Of a stretch of DNA of 64,000 bases, positions 56,446 to 64,000 are shown in pieces. Location of the stretch: assembly GCA_023362775.1 (NCBI GenBank), contig JALMGJ010000003.1, forward strand, positions 49,235,916 through 49,299,915, written 5' to 3'. Within the stretch, counting starts at the first letter, position 1. Every line of letters begins with the position of its first letter. This DNA comes from Charina bottae. Lineage: Eukaryota; Chordata; Lepidosauria; Squamata; Charinaidae. Made by a program: the position numbers and the translations under genes. The notes beneath the pieces were generated by a model. The model was not told the origin of the DNA. It saw only the letters and a program-made list of their open reading frames with translations, and made no database searches.

Positions 56446-57764
56446 AGCGCAAACTCACAGCCCCCAGGCACTGGGACAGGGTGGACACTGCATCACTTAC
56501 TTCACCAGGGATGGAGATGTATAATTGGGTATCATCCGCATACTGATGATACCTCATCCCATGGTGTCGGATGACCTCACCCAGCGGTTTCATGTAGATG
56601 TTGAATAGGAGAGGAGAGAGAACCGAACCCTGCGGCACCCCACACAGGAGCGGACGCGGGCTGGATCTCTCCTCCCCTATCACCACCGACTGGGAGCGGC
56701 CCCGGAGGAAGGAGGTGAACCAGCGCAAAACTACGCCGCCCACCCCCAAATCCCTAAGCCGCCCCAAAAGGATACCATGGTCGATGGTATCGAAAGCCGC
56801 TGAGAGATCTAAGAGAGCCAGGATGGATACACTACCTCCATCCCGCTCCCGCCAGAGATCATCCATAAGCGCGACCAATGCAGTCTCCGTCCCATATCCC
56901 GGCCTGGAACCTGACTGGAAAGGGTCTAGATAATCCGCTTCATCCAGGGTCCTCTGAAGTTGCAAGGCCACCACTTTCTCAACCACCTTTCCCAAAAAGG
57001 GAAGGTGGGAGACTGGACGAAAATTGTCCAGAATGGTAGGGTCCAGGGACGGTTTCTTGAGGAAATTGCCTCCTTGAAGGCAATTGGGAACACCCCCTCT
57101 GACAAGGATGTATTAATAATTGCCTGGATCCATCCACATGTCACCTCCCTGGCCGATTTTACTAGCCAGGAAGGGCAGGGATCTAAATGGCATGTGGTGG
57201 AATTAACAATTCGGAGGATCCTGTCCACTTCCTCAGGTCCAACAGGATCAAATCGTTCCCAGATAATAAGGCAAGACCCCTCTCCCGGCATCTCCTCAGC
57301 CTGCAATTCACACATGGAGTCCAACTTAGACCGAATCCGAGCGATTTTATCCTGCAGATGCTCAGAAAATTCTTCTGCACGGCCCTGCAGGTGGGAGGTC
57401 GATTCCACCCTACCCAAGAGAGATCGAGTAATCTTGAACAGGGCCATCGGACGGCATTCTGCGGATGCAATAAGCGCGGAGAAATATTCACGTTTCGCCG
57501 CTCTTACCGCCACAAGGTAGGCCTTAATAGCGGCTCTAGATTGTGTTCGGTCCGATTCCGTCTTCGTCTTTCTCCAGCGGCGCTCTAGACGTCTCTTCAT
57601 CCTCCTCAAGACCCTCAACTCCTCCGTATACCACGGGGAGTGACGGGTCGAATGGGGCTGGAGAGGTCGCATCGGCGCGGTCCTGTCCAAGGCTCCGGCT
57701 GCCTCCCTGTTCCAGGTTGCAGCCAGTGCCTCCGCTGGACCGTGCGGTTTATATAATTATATAA
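56446..57764 (-). pseudogene. L2-type LINE ORF2 fragment
   Basis: The frame 57690-56926 covers the region before and into the RT (STRHSPWYTEELRVLRRMKR, LDPCPSWLVKSAREV). After a frameshift near 57055 the frame from 56995 carries LSAAFDTIDHGILLGRLRDL, CGVPQGSVLSPLLFNIYMKP and YADDTQLYISIP. These are RT motifs of the L2 clade as found in squamates. Similarity stops near 56446 in the middle of the RT, where GC-rich sequence takes over. At the other side it stops at an AT-rich patch next to the LINE at 57782. Both ends are therefore incomplete and the copy is dead. Confidence 0.9.
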
Positions 57765-57781
57765 TTAATTATATATAATTA

Positions 57782-60700
57782 CTGTGAGCGAAGCCGTCGG
57801 AAGTCATGTACTCCTGGTAGGGTCACCCATGGCGGTAAGGTCCAGGGGGAGGAACCAGACAAAGAACGATCCAAGAAAGTCCTCAACGGCAGGACAGGCG
57901 GAAGATGTTACAACGGCTGCGAAGGCGGATGAAGGCTGCAGCAGACAAAAGGTCACCAATCGTCATGGTATCCATGCCATTGGATTAGAGCCTTTTTCTG
58001 TGAAGGTTGTGTGCTGATCGTTGTGCACCGATCTCCACACATAAAACAAATTCACGCACAGGCGTCTTCCAACCACACCAAACCCAAAACAACCAAAAGT
58101 CCCATGGCGATTGACGAATGGCAACGGGGGCAGGACTGTGAAATCCGGAAGCTCCTAGTCATGGACCAGCACATGGGCGGTGGATACGGATTCAGTCGCC
58201 CTGACTCAAGGATCGAGGCAGTTGAGTAGTTCGGCAGCTGTATCCACGACTGAGCAGCCCTATTTAGGATCCACTCTGCTCACCCCATATGGGGAGGGGG
58301 CTAGAAAAGGTGCCCTAAACATAGTCTGCCTCATTTTCTCCCTGACTGGATTACCGCGACCAGTGGGGTCACCATTTAGCGGTCATAAAAAACACATGAA
58401 TTTTGGAACATGGAATATACGGACACTGCAAGACAATATGGATAGTGAACGACCTAAACGTAGGACTGCCATTATTGCAAGGGAGCTGAGACGTTTTAAT
58501 ATCGATATAGCAGCACTCTAAGAAACTCGAAGAGCAGGAGAAGGACAGTTGAAGGAAGAAAAAGGAGGTTATACCTTCTTTTGGAAAGGACTGCCTGAAC
58601 AAGAATGACGAATACATGGGGTAGGCTTTGCTATCAAAAACGACCTTGTGAAGCTCTTGTCAGAAGTTCCCACTGGGATTAACGAACGACTCTCAACTCT
58701 GTGAATAAAACTCGCCAAAAACCAACAGGCAACTATCCTAAGTGCTTACGCACCAACACTAGATGCAGATGAGGATATCAAGGAAAAATTTTATACCCAG
58801 CTGGACACCATTGTATCAGAGATACCAAAGGAGGATAAAATTATCCTCCTGGGCGATTTCAATGCAAGAGTTGGGCGTGATTTTGATTTGTGGCCAGGGA
58901 TCATTGGGAAAGAAGGAGTTGACAACAGCAACACGAATGGAATCTTACTTCTGACTAAATGTGCAGAGCATAACCTTGTCATTACTAACACACTCTTTCG
59001 CCAGAAAAATAAATTTAAAACATCATGGAAGCACCCACGGTCGAAGCACTGGCATATTTTAGATTATGTAATTGTCCGTGCTAGTGATCGCCGTGATGTA
59101 CTTCTCACCAGAGCCATGATGAGCGCCGATGACTGCTGGACAGACCATCGATTAATTCGATCCACGATGGCCATAAAGATTGTCCCTCATCGTAGGCTCC
59201 AAGGAAGAAAACCAAGGCGTAAAATGAATACACTGGCCCTTCAAGATCCTATTAAACGAGCTTGCTTTCAATCAACTCTCAAGGAACATCTGCCTATGGA
59301 ACTTCCTGAAAATGTTGAGGAACACTGGATTAAATTGAAGACTTCTATTATTTCAGCCTGTGAACAAACTATCGGATACCAGACTAAGAGACATCAGGAC
59401 TGGTTTGATGAGAACGATAGTGAGATTGAACATATTATTGACAAGAAAAGGAAAGCCTTCCAGATATGGCAAAAAGATATTAACTGTGCCGTTAAGAAAA
59501 AAATCTACGCCAGTGCAAAAGCAGAAGTCCAAAGAAGAACTAGAGAACTTAAGAACATATGGTGGATAAAAAAAGCCCAAGAAACCCAACATTTTGCAGA
59601 TGCTCATGATGCACGGGGCTTTTTTAATGCCATAAAGGCCATCTATGGACCAACAAACCATGGTACAAATCCCTTACGCTCAGTAGATGGTGCTAAACTT
59701 CTAAAGGACAAAGAGTCTATTGCGCTGCGCTGGAAAGAGCATTACTACAATCTCCTTAATCGTCACTCTACTGTGGCTGATGAAGTCTTCTTGCAAATCC
59801 CGCAAAAACAAATAAGAAATGAGCTTGCAGTACCCCCTAGTTTGGAGGAAGTCAGTAAAGCCACTAAACAAATGAAAAATAACAAAGCTAGTGGACCTGA
59901 TGGGATTCCTGCTGAAGTCTTTAAAGAAGGCGGGCCTGAACTTACACAACAACTTCATAAGCTCATCGAAAAAATCTGGATGAGGGAGGAGATTCCAGCA
60001 GACTTTAGGGATGCCATAATTATCACTCTCTTTAAAAAGGGTGATAGAACAGACTGTGGAAACTATCGAGGCATCTCCCTTCTAGCCACAGCAGGCAAAA
60101 TCCTGGCAAAGATCATCGCAAACCGTCTCCTATCTGTATCAGAAGACATCCTCCCTGAAACGCAAAATGGCTTCCGCCCTTCCAGGGGAACAGTGGATAT
60201 GATCTTCACTGCACGACAGCTTCAAGAAAAATGCAAGGAGCAAAACCGCCCTCTGTACATGGCGTTTATTGATCTGACTAAAGCTTTTGATACTGTAAAT
60301 CGTACTGCTCTCTGGACCATCCTTCTGAAAATCGGATGCCCTGATAAATTTGTGAACATCTTGCGGTTACTCCATGACGACATGATGGCAACAATCCTGA
60401 ATAACAATGGCTCTCAAAGCAATCCATTTAAAGTGGAATCCGGCGTTAAACAGGGATGTGTTATTGCTCCAACCTTATTCGCTATCTTCATCGCTATGAT
60501 TATGCAACTTGTTGAAGAGAAACTTCCTACTGGTGTAGAAATTATATATCGAACAGATGGAAAGCTTTTTAATCTTAGTAGGCTGAAAGCAAAAAATAAG
60601 GTAATTGCAACTTCTGTTATAGAACTTCAATATGCTGATGATAATGTAGTCTGTGCACACTCCGAGGAAGATCTTCAAACTATCCTAAACATCTTTTCAG

Positions 60701-61632
60701 AAGCATATGAAAAACTCGGCCTCTCAATTAACATTAAAAAAACCAAAGTGCTTTACCAGCAAGTTCGAACCAATCCCTCTGCAGCGCCATCAATCCAGCT
60801 TAAAAGTGTGTCACTAGAAAATGTCGATCACTTTTCTTATCTCGGCAGCCATCTATCTACAAAAGCCGACATCGACGCTGAAATTCAGCATCGCCTGAGC
60901 TCTGCGAGTATAGCTTTCTCCCGAATGAAGTGCAGAGTGTTTGAGGATCGGGACATTCGCAGGGAGACCAAAATGCTTGTTTACAAAGCCATTGTACTAC
61001 CAACCCTTCTGTACGCCTGTGAAACATGGACCCTCTACAAACGCCACCTCCAACTTCTTGAAAGATTCCATCAACGCTGCCTCCGAAAAATTCTGCAAAT
61101 TACTTGGGAAGATAAGCGGACTAATGTTAGCGTATTAGAAGAAGCGAAAACCACCAGCATTGAAACAATGATCATCCAACATCAACTTCGCTGGACCGGT
61201 CATGTTGTTCGAATGCCTGACCATCGTCTTCCAAAGCAGCTACTTTACTCCCAACTTAAGAATGGAAAACGGAATATTGGTGGACAGCAAAAGAGATTCA
61301 AAGATACTCTCAAAGCTAATTTAAAAAAATGTAATATCAGCATTGAGAACTGGGAAGCCCTAACTCATGAGCGTTTCAATTGGAGGTCAGCCTTTATTAA
61401 TGGTGCTATGGACTTTGAAGAAGGACGAGTACAGGGCGAAAAGGAGAAAAGAGCTAAAAGGAAGGCACGTCAGGCAAACCCTCATCATGACCGTCTCCCA
61501 CCCAGAAACCTATGCCCTCATTGTGGGAGGTTGTGCGGATCCAGAATTGGCCTTTATAGCCACTTACGGATCCACTGTTAAAATTTTACCTTTGGAAGAC
61601 AATCTTACTCGGCTACGAGTGATCGCCAATGA
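57782..61632 (+). mobile_element. Near-full-length APE-type LINE
   Basis: The element comprises a 5' region of about 400 bp, one long ORF (endonuclease, RT, C-terminal zinc finger) and a very short 3' UTR ending GAGTGATCGCCAATGA. The 12-bp sequence TATATATAATTA stands at both ends (57770-57781 and 61633-61644) and is the probable target duplication, although its low complexity weakens this. The clade is not settled. It is not BovB, CR1 or L2, all of which are present here for comparison. Confidence 0.88.
58180..61581 (+). pseudogene. LINE ORF: AP endonuclease, reverse transcriptase, C2H2 finger
   Basis: One frame runs from 58180 to 61581 with three stops: TAA at 58519, TGA at 58606 and TGA at 58702. 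From 58705 it is open to the end, and its first ATG at 58888 gives 897 codons. The endonuclease region starts MNFGTWNIRTLQDN (58396) and includes IILLGDFNARVGRD and a TDHRLI block. RT motifs are NNKASGPDGIPAEVFK, NYRGISLLATAGKILAKI, QNGFRPSRGTVDMIF, FIDLTKAFDTVN, GVKQGCVIAPTLF and the catalytic YADD near 60630. The C-terminus CPHCGRLCGSRIGLYSHLR is a C2H2-type finger. In an intact element the endonuclease nicks target DNA and the RT copies the RNA at the nick. The three stops in the endonuclease predict inactivity, while the RT half is intact. Confidence 0.92.
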
Positions 61633-61779
61633 TATATATAATTATTATGCAACTATCATTAAAAAAACGTAGCTTGCTCTTAAACTAGAATTCAGACACG
61701 GGGGGAAACTGTCAAGTGCAGAAAAATGAGTATACAGTATATGAGGAATGGGATATGAAAGTGTATCAGTGGAAAGGTT

Positions 61780-62400
61780 CTGTAGAATAACTGTAGAAGA
61801 GAAGATTAGAAAAAGAAAAACCTTTCTTTTCAAGCATATTGATACTTTAAAAAGCAATGGCTGGATTCCCAGCATTATAGACTTCTCAACGGAGCTAGGC
61901 CATTCCACAATGTGTCCAAAATATAATTCAAATCTGGTTATTTGTGCCTCAAATGAGAACTCTGGATTTGTTCTATGATTCATTTGTTTGTTTTCTTGGC
62001 TATCCATGGTATTCTCAGGAGTCTTCTCCAACACCAAAGTTTACATTTAATCTTGGTCCCGTTTTTTTCACTGTGCTCCTTGACTTTCATGACTAAAGCC
62101 TGCAGATCATTTGCATTTTTCAGCTATTAGAGTAATGTCATCAGCATGACAGTTTATTGATGTTTATTTCTCCATATTTAAAACCACTCTCATCATCTTC
62201 AAATCCATCTTCCTTTAATACATATTCAACATCTATCTCATACTGGTCACTCATTTTTGTATTCAACTCACATTCATGCAGAACTCTTTCGTTCTTGAAC
62301 TCTTCTTGTTTTACCATGCACACTTCTTAAATACCCCATTTTCATACAATTTAATATACCCAAGTCTCATATCCATATAACAAAGTTGGCAGAAGCATGC
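61780..62400 (-). pseudogene. Old RTE/BovB-like reverse transcriptase relic, rearranged
   Basis: The minus strand has LINE fragments: KSMLLPTLLYGYETW near 62350-62395, an HADDITLIAE-like YADD region near 62100-62145 with VMKVKEHSEK after it, and NPEFSFEAQITRFELYFGHI near 61890-61960, followed by a SVEKSIMLG block. The frames are heavily broken. The YGYETW block belongs after YADD in an RT but lies upstream of it here, so the relic appears rearranged or derived from more than one insertion. Confidence 0.65.
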
Positions 62401-64000
62401 TTTTGTATGTGGGAGTTTGAAGCACTCTCTGTGTGTATGTAAGTGTTTGTGAGAGCAGAAATCTGAGCTGAGCAATTATTAGTGAGGCAGGTTGTATAAC
62501 AATATCAGAATGGAGATTTATTTACAAGAGATACATTATAGATTTAGGGAAAGTCTAGCACTCAGCTAACTTTCTCCCACCAGTAGGAGAGTCAAAGAGT
62601 ATGTATCTATGCAGAAGAAAGGCTGGAGAAAGTGACCTGAGATTAGCAATATCTTAGAGCAGACAGAGTGATAAACAAAGAGAGAGCACAGAACAAATCC
62701 TTAGCTCTTTGTCTACACCCCAATTCTCCCTTGTGGTCAATAGGTCATGAGATGCTGAAGAATCAATGCCATTGGATTCACACCTCCATTATTATACTCC
62801 ACCATGTTTGCTTCTTTACAGAAACGTTCATTCCTTAAAACAGAGCACATTAGTTTTCAGATCCATACTCCTAGTTACTTCATATAATCTAACTAACATT
62901 TGCCAGAAATTATTCGGGTTCTCAGACAACACCATGTCTTCAGCTGTACACAAAAATATGCATATGTTCATGTCCCCAGCCAATATACCTCTCATATCAT
63001 TACAAACATTCCTCCTACGTTACACAATCAAGGGGATATCACACATCCTGCCTTAATCACTGGTCAATGCTGAACTATTCATTAAATGTACCTTATATTC
63101 TCATGTATACTTTACTTACATCATTTACTGTTCTTGTTGCATTAAGTAACCAATTTCAACTCTAGACCTCTAATCTGGAGACTACTTTGCGGGACAACAG
63201 ACTCAGCATCCCATCAACTTGGAGGTACATGCAGTATACTGGCACACACACAGAATGCAATATATTAATTAGTTTGTTACATTTTAGATTCCACTTTCCT
63301 GCAAGGAATTCAAGGTAGTATTCAAGCCTCATTTTGTTCTCTCAACCACCCTGTAAATTAGCTCATATTGAGAGAGGATGAGAATATTGTAGAATATTGT
63401 CCAATATTCTTCATGATCTTCATGCTCCACCATGTTGGATTTGCGTAGTTAAAATTTGCCTTACATGTTTTATAGATGGGTATTAGTTGAAATTAATACA
63501 GAAAAACCTCAAGATCTAGATCACCTATCAAACCTTTACCATCAGTTGGTGTGTACTGCAGATCACATTTCATGTTGAGACACAGGAACAATTTGGTTTC
63601 AGTACCTTATGCTGTTTTTGTGCAGCAGCTTCTTGGATTTGGAGGCAATGAACACACAAATGAGGTGCAAACATGAGAAGATTCACTAGGTAAGCCCAGG
63701 CAAATAAGATAAACATTAAAAGAAATGTGTCAAAGGAAACATGATGCAGAGCAAAATATGGAATCATGACATTTAGCTGTCAGAAATAATCCATTCTGTG
63801 CTGAAGTTCTGCTATTTAAAAAGTTCCCATTTTTTATAGGCTACTATTCCATGATCCTAATTAGCCCTCTCTATTGCTATATTTGTTTATCAATCAGCAA
63901 TCAAAAACCTCTCTTTGGTGCCACATTTGCACATTCATCCTCTCCCTCTTCTCTCTAGGTAGCTGGCCTTGTGTATGTCTTTAATAAATAATATGTCTGT
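62401..64000. other. Mostly unique DNA
   Basis: No gene is recognised. 62440-62780 has a composition reminiscent of an LTR, but I could not find ends or a duplication. 63285-63375 resembles an old SINE or L2 relic (GCAAGGAATTCAAGGTAGTA). The remainder shows nothing. Confidence 0.45.

Noticed and set aside
62440..62780. Possible solo LTR
   Set aside because: The composition is suggestive, but I could not find TG...CA ends or a flanking duplication.

Overview
The window reads as non-coding (intergenic or intronic) DNA of a squamate reptile, probably a lizard. The lineage call rests on its repeats: BovB (RTE) LINEs, Sauria-type tRNA SINEs, CR1 and L2 LINEs, a Penelope-like element, Copia LTR elements and many hAT-like elements. 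I find no host protein-coding gene, rRNA gene or credible functional tRNA gene. Long reading frames are retroelement proteins; most others are low-complexity shadows in GC-rich repeats.

Layout. 1-10 kb: mostly unique AT-rich DNA with a hAT-like element bounded by TAGGCTGACC termini (1231-2147), a SINE, a CR1 fragment and a microsatellite. 10-18 kb: a Sauria SINE, a solo LTR with a 5-bp target duplication, a hAT element carrying a minisatellite (12923-13476), a palindromic element and a CORE-SINE split by an L2 insertion. 18.3-21.8 kb: one BovB copy inserted into another. 23.1-33.0 kb: a deep nest. Tandem Penelope-like units were invaded by a complete but mutated Copia element (23365-30012, TSD AACAC) and by a BovB copy (30045-31353). 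The Copia element was itself invaded by a hAT element (23668-24748, 8-bp TSD) and a SINE. 33-35.4 kb: repeat-poor DNA with a candidate conserved non-coding stretch. 35.4-37.4 kb: two pogo/Tigger-like elements. 38.9-39.9 kb: another hAT. 40.5-45.6 kb: a second TAGGCTGACC element, GC-rich, with a tandem palindrome array and a deletion-derivative Copia element inside. 48.7-49.4 kb: a non-autonomous Helitron. 50.8-51.1 kb: a short hAT. 54.6 kb: a Sauria SINE with a 15-bp TSD. 55-57.8 kb: a GC-rich mosaic with a long inverted repeat and an antisense L2. 57.8-61.6 kb: an APE-type LINE with an intact reverse transcriptase and a C-terminal zinc finger. The rest is unique DNA with old relics.

Most insertions could be delimited by target-site duplications read directly from the sequence, which gives a relative chronology. 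The observations I rate highest are: hammerhead-ribozyme-like motifs in the Penelope terminal repeats; a Copia primer-binding site matching the anticodon arm of initiator tRNA-Met (half-tRNA priming, as in Drosophila copia); and a hairpin plus splice-donor module shared by a Helitron and two pogo-like elements. Family names rest on motif recognition without database searches.
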